From the NCBI GenBank assembly GCA_016214955.1, contig JACRMN010000012.1:1-64000 (forward strand): a DNA stretch of 64,000 nucleotides, given 5' to 3'. Position 1 is the first letter of the stretch, and each line of letters begins with the position of its first letter. The DNA comes from Deltaproteobacteria bacterium (GTDB lineage Bacteria > Myxococcota > Myxococcia > Myxococcales > Anaeromyxobacteraceae). Below, piece by piece: positions 1-7,723 of the stretch. Both the position numbers and the translations under genes were made by a program. The notes beneath the pieces are model-generated. The model had not been told where the DNA came from, searched no databases, and saw nothing but the letters and a program-made list of their open reading frames with translations.

Positions 1-1008
1 CTCTCCGAGACGGAGCTCCTGGCCTTCGTCGAGCCGCGCGCCGCGGCGCGGGCCGCCCCCGCAGCGGCCCCACAGGCCCCGGCCTCCGCGCCGGCCGCCG
101 CGCCCCCCGCGGCCGCGCCGCCTGCTCCGGCGTCCGCAGCTGTCTCCCGGCCGCCGCCGGCCTCCGCTCCGAAGCCGGGCGCAGCCGCGCCCGGGAACCC
201 GGCCGCTTCCGCAGCCGCCAGGGCCGCGGCGCCCGCCGGGAAGCCTGCCGCCCCTGCCGCCAGGCCGGCGACCCCAGCGGCCAGGCCCGCCGCCGTCGCC
301 AAGCCCACCGCCGCGGTGGCGCGCGCGCCCTCCGGCCCGCCCACCGACCTGGCCTCGCTGCGAGCCGCCAAGGAGCGGCTGGCCCAGGTCGACCACTTCG
401 CCGCCCTGGGCGTGACGCCCAAGTCCAACGGCCCGCAGATCAAGGCCGCCTACTTCGCCCTGGCCAAGGCCTACCACCCCGACGCCGCCGCGCCCGGCGA
501 TCCGCCCGAGGCGCGCCAGCTCCGCGCCGACCTCTTCGCCCGGGTGAGCGAGGCCTGGGCGGTGCTGGGGGACGAGGCCGCGCGGAAGAAGTACGCCGAC
601 GACCTGGCCACCGGCGCCGCCGCGGTGGACGTGGCGGCCATCCTGGAGGCCGAGAACGCCTTCAGCCGGGCCACGGTGCTGGTCAAGACCCGCCAGTACC
701 CGCAGGCGCTGGAGGAGCTCGCGAAGGCCATCGCCCTCAACAAGGACGAGCCCGAGTTCCACGCCTGGCGCGCCTGGGTGCTGTTCCTCACCGCGCCCGA
801 CCAGAAGAAGCAGCACGCGGCCTCGGCCGCCGACATCGAGGCGGCGCTGAAGAAGCTACCGCGGTGCATGCCCGGCTACCTGTTCCTGGGCCTGATGGCC
901 AAGGTCCTCGGCGACGTCGCCGGGGCCGAGCGGCACTGGAAGCGGGGCCTGCAGGTGGATCCCGCCGACCCCGAGCTCCTGAAGGAGCTCAAGTACCTGA
1001 GGAAGTGA
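1..1008 (+). CDS. J-domain protein with C-terminal TPR region (5' end outside window)
   Basis: The frame is open from base 1, so the true start lies upstream. The visible 335 residues begin with a short segment (LSETELLAFVEP), then about 90 residues of Ala/Pro-rich linker, then a J-domain at about residues 130-200 with its HPD tripeptide encoded at 475-483. Two TPR-like helical repeats follow (a lone pair around residues 215-260 and another near 285-330). J-domains stimulate Hsp70 ATPase, and fusions with TPRs usually act as substrate or partner adaptors. The N-terminal domain cannot be identified from the part seen. The stop overlaps the next ATG (TGATG), so it is translationally coupled to yhbY. 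Confidence 0.85.
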   Translation, partial: LSETELLAFVEPRAAARAAPAAAPQAPASAPAAAPPAAAPPAPASAAVSRPPPASAPKPGAAAPGNPAASAAARAAAPAGKPAAPAARPATPAARPAAVAKPTAAVARAPSGPPTDLASLRAAKERLAQVDHFAALGVTPKSNGPQIKAAYFALAKAYHPDAAAPGDPPEARQLRADLFARVSEAWAVLGDEAARKKYADDLATGAAAVDVAAILEAENAFSRATVLVKTRQYPQALEELAKAIALNKDEPEFHAWRAWVLFLTAPDQKKQHAASAADIEAALKKLPRCMPGYLFLGLMAKVLGDVAGAERHWKRGLQVDPADPELLKELKYLRK

Positions 1009-1397
1009 TGCCCGCTCCGGTGAACCCCAGGAAGAAGATGCTCATGCCGTCCTCCCCGCTGCGCCGTAAGCTGCGGGCCGCCGGCCACCACCTCTCGCCG
1101 GTGGTCCAGGTGGGCAAGGAGGGCGTGACCGAGGCGGTGCGCGCCCAGCTCGACCGGGCGCTCCTCGACCACGAGCTGGTGAAGGTGAAGGTCGGGACCG
1201 AGAGCCCGGAGGACCGCTTCGAGGCCGCCGCGGCCCTGGGGGAGGGGACCGGAGCGGCGGTGGCGCAGGTGCTGGGCCGGACGGTGCTGGTCTACCGCAA
1301 GCACCCGGAGAAGCCGCGCTTCGAGCCCGGGCCGGCGCTCCCGGTGGCCTCGTCTCCGAAGGCCGGCCGAGCGCGCCGCAGCAGGGATCGGGAGTAG
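1008..1397 (+). CDS. yhbY: YhbY-type RNA-binding protein (CRM domain)
   Basis: 129 residues. The core from about residue 17 (SPLRRKLRAAGHHLSPVVQV, then GKEGVTE) matches the CRS1-YhbY (CRM) fold, including the GKEG loop that stands in for a GxxG RNA-binding loop, and the later VLVYRKHP strand. The family associates with pre-50S ribosomal subunits. The ATG overlaps the stop of the upstream J-domain gene. The last about 25 residues are a basic Arg/Ala/Pro tail not present in the short E. coli protein. Function is inferred from the family; no catalytic residues are expected. Confidence 0.9.
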   Translation: MPAPVNPRKKMLMPSSPLRRKLRAAGHHLSPVVQVGKEGVTEAVRAQLDRALLDHELVKVKVGTESPEDRFEAAAALGEGTGAAVAQVLGRTVLVYRKHPEKPRFEPGPALPVASSPKAGRARRSRDRE

Positions 1398-1409
1398 CGG
1401 CGGGCGCCG

Positions 1410-1712
1410 CTAGTGCACGGTGCGCGAGCCGCGCGGCTGGGGTTCGGGCCGCTCGCTCTCGGGGGCGTCGTGCAGCCCCTCCAGCTCGCCCTCGCTGGCG
1501 ATGCCCTTCTCGAGGAGCAGGTGGCTGGCGGCCTCGGCCCGCCCCGCGGCCCGCTCGGCGGCTCGCTCCGCCTCCTGGAGCCGCTGGGCAAGGGCCGCCA
1601 CCTGCCTGCGCAGCACCTCGGCCTCCTGGGCCGACTCCCGGCGGGCCACCACCGAGGCCAGCGCGGCGGCCAGGGAGAGGAGGGAGGCGAGGACGGCGAG
1701 CGCCAGGATCAC
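1410..1712 (-). CDS. Small membrane-anchored coiled-coil protein
   Basis: 100 residues. One N-terminal hydrophobic helix (residues 1-22, LALAVLASLLSLAAALASVV) is followed by a long Ala/Glu/Arg-rich helix with heptad spacing (about 25-75) and a polar tail. No family is recognised. The architecture, a single membrane anchor plus short coiled coil, is plausible for an inner-membrane accessory protein. It is convergent with yhbY, whose stop is 12 bases away. The small size and high GC leave some chance that it is not expressed. Confidence 0.55.
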   Translation of the reverse strand: MILALAVLASLLSLAAALASVVARRESAQEAEVLRRQVAALAQRLQEAERAAERAAGRAEAASHLLLEKGIASEGELEGLHDAPESERPEPQPRGSRTVH

Positions 1713-1819
1713 CCGGTCATCCTAGTGGTCCCTCCCGGGGCCGGCAAGGCGCCCCTTTTCGCAGCCGCGCCGCGCGCCGAGCCTTGTTTCCGCCCGGGCT
1801 CCGGTCCATCCTCGGCGCG

Positions 1820-2368
1820 ATGGCGCAGCGACCCACCGTCACGAAGGCCGTGCGCCGGCTCATCCGCGACGTGGCGCGCCGCGTGCCGGAGCTGCGCCAC
1901 GTCCGCGCCTCCCGGGTGCTGGTGGTGGCGGGCGAGGCGCGCCGGGCCTCGCGGGCCAGCATCCGCGGGCTGGTCCCCGGGCCGCGCCGGCCCGCCGTCA
2001 GCGTCCGCGGCCGCCGAATCTCCTACGTCATCACCCTGCGCCCGCTCTGGTTCCGGGACTCGACCCCCGAGGAGCGGGTGGCCACCGTCCTCCACGAGCT
2101 CTACCACGCCAGCACCCGCTTCGACGGCTCGCTGCACCGCGGCCGCCGCCACGCCGAGCTGGGGAGCCGCGCCTACGGCCGGCGCGTCGGGGCCATGCTC
2201 GCCCGCTACCTGGCGTCGGCACCGGAGGCGGTGCTCGAGCCCTTCACCGCGGTGGGGCCGACGCGGGCGCGGATGTGGCTGGAGCGGCCCACGGCCCGGG
2301 TGCAGAAGGGGGGGCGCATGCTCTACACCGAGAAGCAGCTCTTCATCGGGCTGGTGGTGATGCGCTAG
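1820..2368 (+). CDS. Putative zinc metallopeptidase-like protein (HELYH)
   Basis: 182 residues from the ATG at 1820; an in-frame ATG at 1784 would add 12 residues and neither has a clear Shine-Dalgarno. The central sequence VLHELYHAS is a classic HExxH zinc site, and a nearby HRGRRHAE provides further possible ligands. It resembles the short putative metallopeptidases found in phages and many bacterial chromosomes. The N-terminal part is basic (tandem RR/RH), suggesting nucleic-acid or ribosome proximity. No signal peptide is visible, so a cytoplasmic location is likely. Substrate unknown. Confidence 0.7.
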   Translation: MAQRPTVTKAVRRLIRDVARRVPELRHVRASRVLVVAGEARRASRASIRGLVPGPRRPAVSVRGRRISYVITLRPLWFRDSTPEERVATVLHELYHASTRFDGSLHRGRRHAELGSRAYGRRVGAMLARYLASAPEAVLEPFTAVGPTRARMWLERPTARVQKGGRMLYTEKQLFIGLVVMR

Positions 2369-2372
2369 CGCC

Positions 2373-3305
2373 GTGCGACGCTCCCTGACACTGCCGCCCG
2401 ACGCCGGCGGCCGCCTCGATCGCGCCCTGGCCGACGCCCTGGGCGTGGGGCGTGCGGCGGTGAAGGAGGCCTTCGCCGCCGGACGGGTGCGGGTGGACGG
2501 GCGGCGCGCCCGCGGCAGCGACCCGGCGGCGCCCGGCGCGGCGGTGGAGATCGAGCTCGCCGGGCCGGCCGGCGCCCCGGCGCCCGAGCCGGGCACCCCG
2601 CTCTCGGTGCTGCGCCTCTCGCCCCGCTGGCTGGTGGTGGACAAGCCGCCCGGGGTCGCCACCCATCCGCTGCGGTCGGGCGAGGCCGGCGCGCTGGCCG
2701 CGGCGGTGCTGGGACGCCACCCCGAGTGCGCCGGTGCCTCGGACGACCCGCGCGAGGGCGGGGCCGTGCACCGGCTCGATCGCGACACCAGCGGCTGCGT
2801 GCTCTTCGCCCGGGACCCCGAGGCCTGGCGCATCCTGCGCGGGCAGTTCGCCGCCCGCACCGTCGAGAAGGTCTACCAGGCGGTGGTGCTGGGGCGGCTC
2901 GACGCCGGCGGGGTCTGCTCGGTGCCGCTGGCGCAGCGGGGCAACCGCTCGGTGCCGGTGCCCGACGCCGGGGCGGAGGAGCGGCTGCGGGAGAAGGGGC
3001 TGCCGGCGCCGCGGCCCGCCGAGACGCACTACGAGGTGGTGCGCCGGCTCGCGGCCCACACGCTGGTGGAGGTGCGGATCGTCACCGGGGCCATGCACCA
3101 GATCCGCGCCCACCTGGCCTGGCTCGGCTACCCGGTGGCCGGCGACCTGCTCTACGGCGGCGAGTGGGCGCGGCTCACCGGCCTGGAGCGCCACGCCCTC
3201 CACGCCTCCCGGCTCGGCTTCGACCCGCCAGAAGGCGGCGAGCGGGTGCGGGTGGAGAGCCCGCTCCCGCCCGACCTGGCCGCGCTCCTGGCGCGGCTGT
3301 CGTAG
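2373..3305 (+). CDS. RluA-family 23S rRNA pseudouridine synthase
   Basis: 310 residues from a GTG four bases after the previous stop. An N-terminal S4 RNA-binding domain (about residues 8-60) precedes the RluA catalytic domain. The catalytic motif HRLDRDTSG is clear, with Asp136 as the nucleophile, and the later RTVEKVYQA and MHQIRAHLAWLGYPVAGD blocks are typical. The enzyme isomerises specific uridines in 23S rRNA to pseudouridine; whether it is RluC- or RluD-type cannot be told here. It may be cotranscribed with the metallopeptidase-like gene. Its TAG abuts the stop of the convergent CAP gene with no spacer. Confidence 0.93.
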   Translation: MRRSLTLPPDAGGRLDRALADALGVGRAAVKEAFAAGRVRVDGRRARGSDPAAPGAAVEIELAGPAGAPAPEPGTPLSVLRLSPRWLVVDKPPGVATHPLRSGEAGALAAAVLGRHPECAGASDDPREGGAVHRLDRDTSGCVLFARDPEAWRILRGQFAARTVEKVYQAVVLGRLDAGGVCSVPLAQRGNRSVPVPDAGAEERLREKGLPAPRPAETHYEVVRRLAAHTLVEVRIVTGAMHQIRAHLAWLGYPVAGDLLYGGEWARLTGLERHALHASRLGFDPPEGGERVRVESPLPPDLAALLARLS

Positions 3306-5000
3306 CTACTTCTTCTTGCCCTTCCGGGGAGCCGCCGGCGCGTCCTCCTTGCCGGCGCTCCGCTCCTGGCCCACCGCGATCACCGCGTAGACCGCGTTGC
3401 GCCCCAGCTTCTCGTTCATGCCCAGGGCCACGCCAACGCCGAACAGCTTGCCGGGAGCCGTGACCTCCGGCTCCTCGGCGAAGTCGAGGGGCTCGGGCCG
3501 GGCGCCGAAGGTGAGGCTCACCGCCTTGAAGCGCTTGTCGAGGGTCTTGGTGAGCTCTGCCTGGCGTGCCTTGGGCAGGTTGCCGGCTGCCGCGGCCAGC
3601 TCCCTGGCGAAGGTCTGGGCGAACTCGTCGAGCCCGGTGTCCTGGGCCGCGGGCGGATAGCGCCCGTCCTTGCGCTTCTGGACGACGGCGACACGGAGCT
3701 TCTCGGCGGTGGCGACGGGATCGAGGGGAGGGAGCTCCTTGATGAAGACCTGGTCCACGAAGACCACCGCCCTGCCCTCGGGCCCCTTGCCGCCGACGAT
3801 CCCGATGCCGACGTTGGTGACGGACGGGTCCATGAACGAGGCCCGGTGGCCCGGGCTCTCCGAGAGCTGCTCCATGACCTCGCGGGCGCCCGAGCCCAGG
3901 GCCGGGCTCTGCAGGATGACCTGCGAGGAGATGCCCTCGCGCTTCAGGCGGGCCACGAGGTCCGCGGGGACCTCGAAGGCGCCGCGCTCCGAGGAGGTCT
4001 TGAGGGACGCCGCCACTCCGCGCGCCACGCCGGCGAGGGCATCGTCCCAGGCGAGCGGCCGGTGGCCGACCGCGGTCCGCTCGGCGTTGATGAACTCGGC
4101 CATCCGGCGGGCCTGGGCGGACTCGTCGCCGCTCCAGTCGGCGGGCCGGGCCATCGCCACCGAGTCGTCGAGCGGCCGGCCGCAGGCGATGGGGAACTGG
4201 GTCACCACCATCGGCGACCCGCCCAGCTCGGCCCGGATCTCCACCCGGATGGTGCCGGGCCTGTCGCCACAGGCCACCTGCGCCTCGAACCGGGAGCCGC
4301 TGCCCTCGGCAACCGTCAGCTTGCCGGGCACGTCGGCCACGAGGACCTTGGGCTTCTCCAGGTCCCCGAGCAGCTTGCCGGCGATGCGCCCCGCCTGGCC
4401 AGCGGCGAGCTGGCGCGGTGCCTCCAGCTCCACGGGTGACTGGTCGAGGGTGGCGATGACCACCTTGAAGGTGCCGCGGCGAACGCGATTCAGCAGCAGG
4501 CCGTAGCGCGGCAGCTTGGCGCCCCTGGCCAGGGCGGTGATCGGCTCGACCAGCTTCTCGGCGATCTCCTTGGGCTCCTCGCGGTTGTCGGTGGTGACCT
4601 GCAGGGTCACGACGCGGGCGAAGGAGCCGAGGAGCCCGAAGTGCTGGGTCACCCAGGCGGCGAGGGGCGCCGGGGGGCCGTCCTTGCCTTCCCAGGACAG
4701 GAAGGACTCGGCGACGGCGCAGAGCCGGTCGTCGGCCTGGGGCATCGGCCCGCCGCCCCCGCGGAAGGCGACGGCCAGCTCCTCCGCCAGGTACAGCGGC
4801 GCTCCGCGGGCCGGGCACACGTAGGGCGACTCGCCGCCGAAGGCGGCGACCGCCGGGCGTCCCGGAGCGTAGCGCCCGTCGGCCAGGGTTCCGGACTTGC
4901 GGTCGGCCCGCGTCAGATCGACGGGCGCCGCCCAGGTGCCGGCCGCTGGCAGCAGGGCGGCGGCGAGCGTGGCGAAGAGGAAGAGCCGAGCGACCCTCAT
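3306..5000 (-). CDS. Secreted CAP-domain (SCP/PR-1) protein
   Basis: 564 residues. The start at 5000 is chosen because GGAGG sits 8 bases upstream and the next residues form a signal peptide (MRVARLFLFATLAAALLPAA) with an Ala-x-Ala-like cleavage site; an upstream in-frame codon at 5030 lacks both. A CAP domain lies in the middle (MAEFINAERTAVGHRPLAWD, then SPGHRASFMDPSVTNVGIGIV), with the characteristic NxxR and HR...NVGIG blocks. The flanking regions of about 290 and 130 residues are unassigned. It follows the second exbD by 58 bases and may be the last gene of the tonB operon. Role outside the cytoplasm unknown. Confidence 0.85.
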   Translation of the reverse strand: MRVARLFLFATLAAALLPAAGTWAAPVDLTRADRKSGTLADGRYAPGRPAVAAFGGESPYVCPARGAPLYLAEELAVAFRGGGGPMPQADDRLCAVAESFLSWEGKDGPPAPLAAWVTQHFGLLGSFARVVTLQVTTDNREEPKEIAEKLVEPITALARGAKLPRYGLLLNRVRRGTFKVVIATLDQSPVELEAPRQLAAGQAGRIAGKLLGDLEKPKVLVADVPGKLTVAEGSGSRFEAQVACGDRPGTIRVEIRAELGGSPMVVTQFPIACGRPLDDSVAMARPADWSGDESAQARRMAEFINAERTAVGHRPLAWDDALAGVARGVAASLKTSSERGAFEVPADLVARLKREGISSQVILQSPALGSGAREVMEQLSESPGHRASFMDPSVTNVGIGIVGGKGPEGRAVVFVDQVFIKELPPLDPVATAEKLRVAVVQKRKDGRYPPAAQDTGLDEFAQTFARELAAAAGNLPKARQAELTKTLDKRFKAVSLTFGARPEPLDFAEEPEVTAPGKLFGVGVALGMNEKLGRNAVYAVIAVGQERSAGKEDAPAAPRKGKKK

Positions 5001-5058
5001 GAGACACCCTCCAGGCTGGGAAGACCCCATCGCGCGGGCGGCAGCGCGCCCGCCTTCG

Positions 5059-5538
5059 TTACTGCGGCGGCGCGGGTGCAGCGCCGGCTGCGGCTGCTGC
5101 CGCCGCGGCCGCCATGGGCTCGGTGGTCATGGTCATGATCTCGGCGCCGGCCTGGCGGGCCCCGTCCAGCGCCACCACCAGGCGCGGGTACTTGGCGGCG
5201 TCGTCGGCGGTGAAGAACACCAGCCGGTCGCCGGGGGAGCGGGCCGCCAGGAAGCGCTTCAGCTTCTCCGGGAACTCGGCGTCGGCCACCTTCTCGCTGT
5301 TGATGGCGATCTGCCCCTGCGAGTCGAGGCTCACCACCAGCTGGGCGGCGGGCGGCACCTCCTGCTGCTCGCTCTGCTCGGCGTCGGGGACGCGGACGCG
5401 AAGCATCTTCTCCAGCAGCGGCGTCACCACCATGAAGATGATGAGCAGCACCAGCACCACGTCGACCAGCGGCGTGACGTTGATGTCCGAGTTCGGCCGC
5501 CCCTGGGGCTTCACCGAGAACTTCCGCATCTTGTGCAT
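5059..5538 (-). CDS. exbD: ExbD/TolR proton-channel subunit (second copy)
   Basis: 159 residues. A short basic N-terminus, then the ExbD signature SDINVTPLVDVVLVLLIIFM, carrying the membrane Asp (LVD) that conducts protons, and a periplasmic ExbD domain of about 100 residues. The tail is an alanine run ending in APAPPQ. ExbD forms the energising complex with ExbB and TonB. The gene is 21 bases downstream of another exbD, sharing a nearly identical 68-base segment over the transmembrane coding region. It could serve the same TonB or pair as an ExbD heterodimer. Confidence 0.93.
   Translation of the reverse strand: MHKMRKFSVKPQGRPNSDINVTPLVDVVLVLLIIFMVVTPLLEKMLRVRVPDAEQSEQQEVPPAAQLVVSLDSQGQIAINSEKVADAEFPEKLKRFLAARSPGDRLVFFTADDAAKYPRLVVALDGARQAGAEIMTMTTEPMAAAAAAAAAGAAPAPPQ
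5420..5487. repeat. 68-bp near-perfect repeat inside exbD (copy 1)
   Basis: Matches 5885-5952 at 67 of 68 bases by eye; the only difference is a C/G change near the centre. It encodes the SDINVTPLVDVVLVLLII transmembrane region. The rest of the two genes is far less similar. Confidence 0.9.
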
Positions 5539-5559
5539 GTCGGTCTCCGGCCGAGGAGG

Positions 5560-5991
5560 CTACTCCTCGGCCTGGCCCTCGGTCTTGATCTGGTCCACGG
5601 CCAGCTGCACGCCGCGGACGCCGGCCTTGCGGGCGATGGCCATCACCTTGCGGGCGTCGCCCACGGTGATGGCCTGGTCGCCCTTGAGGAGCACCGGGCG
5701 GTAGGCGTTGGCGATGATCTCGTCCTTGAGCCGCTGCTCGAGCCCGGCCTCGTCGTACTTGTCCTTGTCCACCCACACCAGCTTGTCGGAGGTGATGGAC
5801 ACGATGAGCGGGTCGCCGCCCTTGCGGTCCTTGTCGACCGAGTGGGCGCGGGGGAGCACCACGCTCTTGCCGCGCTGGAGCATGGGCGTCACCACCATGA
5901 AGATGATGAGCAGCACCAGCACCACGTCGACGAGCGGCGTGACGTTGATGTCGCTCTTCACCCCGCCCTTGCCGCCCGCTGTCATTCCCAT
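5560..5991 (-). CDS. exbD: ExbD/TolR proton-channel subunit (first copy)
   Basis: 143 residues. Starts MGMTAGGKGGVKSDINVTPL; the transmembrane helix with the conserved Asp is residues about 19-38, followed by the periplasmic domain ending VQLAVDQIKTEGQAEE. It lies 36 bases after exbB and 21 before the second exbD, in the order tonB-exbB-exbD-exbD. Paired ExbD proteins with one ExbB are known from other Gram-negative TonB loci. The two paralogs diverge strongly outside the membrane helix, which suggests distinct periplasmic roles. Confidence 0.94.
   Translation of the reverse strand: MGMTAGGKGGVKSDINVTPLVDVVLVLLIIFMVVTPMLQRGKSVVLPRAHSVDKDRKGGDPLIVSITSDKLVWVDKDKYDEAGLEQRLKDEIIANAYRPVLLKGDQAITVGDARKVMAIARKAGVRGVQLAVDQIKTEGQAEE
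5885..5952. repeat. 68-bp near-perfect repeat inside exbD (copy 2)
   Basis: Partner of 5420-5487, in the same orientation relative to its gene, with one mismatch. Confidence 0.9.
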
Positions 5992-6027
5992 GGCCGTCTG
6001 CCTCTCTGCCCCGGGGGGAGGTGCGGG

Positions 6028-6747
6028 CTAGCCGGCCTTGGGGGCCGCGGCCTTGGCGACGGCCGCAGGGCTCTGGGCGCCGCCCAGGCGGCGGGCCACC
6101 ACGTCGAGGAGCTCGTTGGAGGACTCGGACATGTCGACCTGCGTCCCGTCCACCCAGCCCTGCATGTAGTTGAAGGCCATCACGGCGGGGATGGCGACCA
6201 GCAGGCCGAAGGCGGTGGTCACGAGCGCCTCGGCGATGCCGGCCGACACGGTGCCCAGGCCGCCGGAGCCGCTGGCCGCCATCGACTGGAAGGCGTTGAT
6301 GATGCCCACCACGGTGCCGAGGAGGCCGACGAACGGGGCGGTGGAGCCGACGGTGGCCAGCAGGTTGAGGCCGCGCTTGAGGTTGTCGACCTCGCGCAGC
6401 GCCTGGCGCTCCAGGGCCCGGGCGGTGGACTCCACCACCAGGTCGCTGGAGGTCTGGGCGGTCATGGTCATGCGGAAGGCGGTCAGGCCGGCGCTGAGCA
6501 CGCGGCCGAGGTGGCCGACGTTCTTCTCCACCTTCTGGCGCGAGGCCTCGTCGACGCCACCCTTCTCCAGGCTCCCGGCGAGGGCGCCGGCGAACCGGGT
6601 CGAGTCGCGGCTCGACTTCCAGAAGAACAGGAGGCGCTCCGCCATGACGATGAGGGACGCCGCCGCCATGATGGCCAGGGCGTACACCACCAGGCGGGCG
6701 AACAGGCCCATGTGCGACCAGAGCTCGGTGAGAGTGAACTGCTGCAT
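6028..6747 (-). CDS. exbB: ExbB/TolQ/MotA-type proton-channel protein
   Basis: 239 residues with three membrane segments at about 15-36, 128-152 and 175-195. The signature LLATVGSTAPFVGLLGTVVG precedes helix 2, and TTAFGLLVAIPAVMAFN marks helix 3. AGAGGA-like Shine-Dalgarno (AGAGGA) sits just before the ATG. ExbB pentamers surround ExbD and couple proton flow to TonB. Located between tonB (66 bases) and the two exbD genes, so it belongs to the same operon. A TolQ role is less likely because no tolA, tolB or pal is nearby. Confidence 0.94.
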   Translation of the reverse strand: MQQFTLTELWSHMGLFARLVVYALAIMAAASLIVMAERLLFFWKSSRDSTRFAGALAGSLEKGGVDEASRQKVEKNVGHLGRVLSAGLTAFRMTMTAQTSSDLVVESTARALERQALREVDNLKRGLNLLATVGSTAPFVGLLGTVVGIINAFQSMAASGSGGLGTVSAGIAEALVTTAFGLLVAIPAVMAFNYMQGWVDGTQVDMSESSNELLDVVARRLGGAQSPAAVAKAAAPKAG

Positions 6748-6813
6748 GGATTTTCCTCTGCTTGTTGTGCGCCCGTGGGCGCGTCCTGTGGGATACGGAG
6801 GCCCCCGAGGCGG

Positions 6814-7542
6814 CTAGTCCGGGAGACGCAGCGTGAGCTTCACGACGTAGTCGACCTCGATGGGCTTGCCGCCCTGGGTCGCGGGCGAGAACCGGGCCTT
6901 CTCGAGCGCGTCGATGGCGGCCCGGTCCATGAAGGGGAGCGACTTGATCACGCGGCAATCGTGGACCTTGCCGTCGAGGCCGATGACGCACTTCACGAGC
7001 ATGACGCCCTGGACTTCCTTCTCCAGGGCCTTCTCGGTGTACTGGACGTTGGGCCGGACCATGGGCACCGGCTCCTTCATGGTCTTGGCGTCGAACTCCA
7101 CCGGCCTCGAGGGCGCGACGTCGGCCGCGTCCACCACGCCGCCGACGATGCCGCCGGGGACGCCGCCCACCTCGCCGCCGGCGACGCCGTCCCCGCCCAC
7201 CGCGTGCTGCATGTCGGCGGGGTCCTTCTCGGGCGGCTTCTCCTCGGGGATGACGGTCGGGGCGACGATGGCCTGCTGCAGCACCGTCACCGGCTTGTTG
7301 GGCTGGGGCTTGGGCTTGGGCCGGTTCTCCTTGGCCGCGGCCGGCGGAGGCGGCGGCGGGGGCGGAGGCGGCGGAGGCTTCACGAAGGTGACGGTGGGAT
7401 CCTCGCGCGACGCGGCTGCCTGCCGAGCGGAGGCCCAGGCCGCCACCGCGATCAGGGCAGCGTAGAGCGGGATGGCGATCCCCGCGCCCGAGAGGAACCG
7501 GCGCTTGGGGAGCTGGTCGCGCTTCAGAACGGAATCGAACAT
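6814..7542 (-). CDS. tonB: TonB energy-transducing protein
   Basis: 242 residues. Short cytoplasmic segment, membrane helix at about 20-38, a run of 12 prolines at residues 56-67, further Pro/Lys-rich stretch, then a TonB C-terminal domain (about 150-242) with the VQGVMLVKCVIGLDGKVHDC and ALEKARFSPATQGGKP blocks of the family. TonB spans the periplasm and transmits ExbB/ExbD energy to outer-membrane receptors. First gene of the tonB-exbB-exbD-exbD operon, 181 bases downstream of the receptor gene on the same strand, with a strong hairpin between them. Confidence 0.93.
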   Translation of the reverse strand: MFDSVLKRDQLPKRRFLSGAGIAIPLYAALIAVAAWASARQAAASREDPTVTFVKPPPPPPPPPPPPAAAKENRPKPKPQPNKPVTVLQQAIVAPTVIPEEKPPEKDPADMQHAVGGDGVAGGEVGGVPGGIVGGVVDAADVAPSRPVEFDAKTMKEPVPMVRPNVQYTEKALEKEVQGVMLVKCVIGLDGKVHDCRVIKSLPFMDRAAIDALEKARFSPATQGGKPIEVDYVVKLTLRLPD

Positions 7543-7669
7543 TCGCGCCTTCTTCTTGGCTCTGGCCAGAAACCGCCAAGGACCGGCGGTGCTTTACCAC
7601 GCTCCGAGGAAACGGGGACCTACCCGACTGGGATACAGCCCGCCGCAGGCCCGGTGACCCCGAAAGTGA

Positions 7670-7698
7670 GGCGGACGGGCCTGTGGCACCCGTCCGCC
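7670..7698 (-). terminator. Intrinsic terminator after the TonB-dependent receptor
   Basis: Perfect 10-bp stem (GGCGGACGGG with CCCGTCCGCC) and a 9-base loop, followed on the minus strand by TCACTTTC. It separates the receptor transcript from tonB. Confidence 0.75.
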
Positions 7699-7723
7699 CC
7701 GGATCACTGGTGCTGTGTACGAC

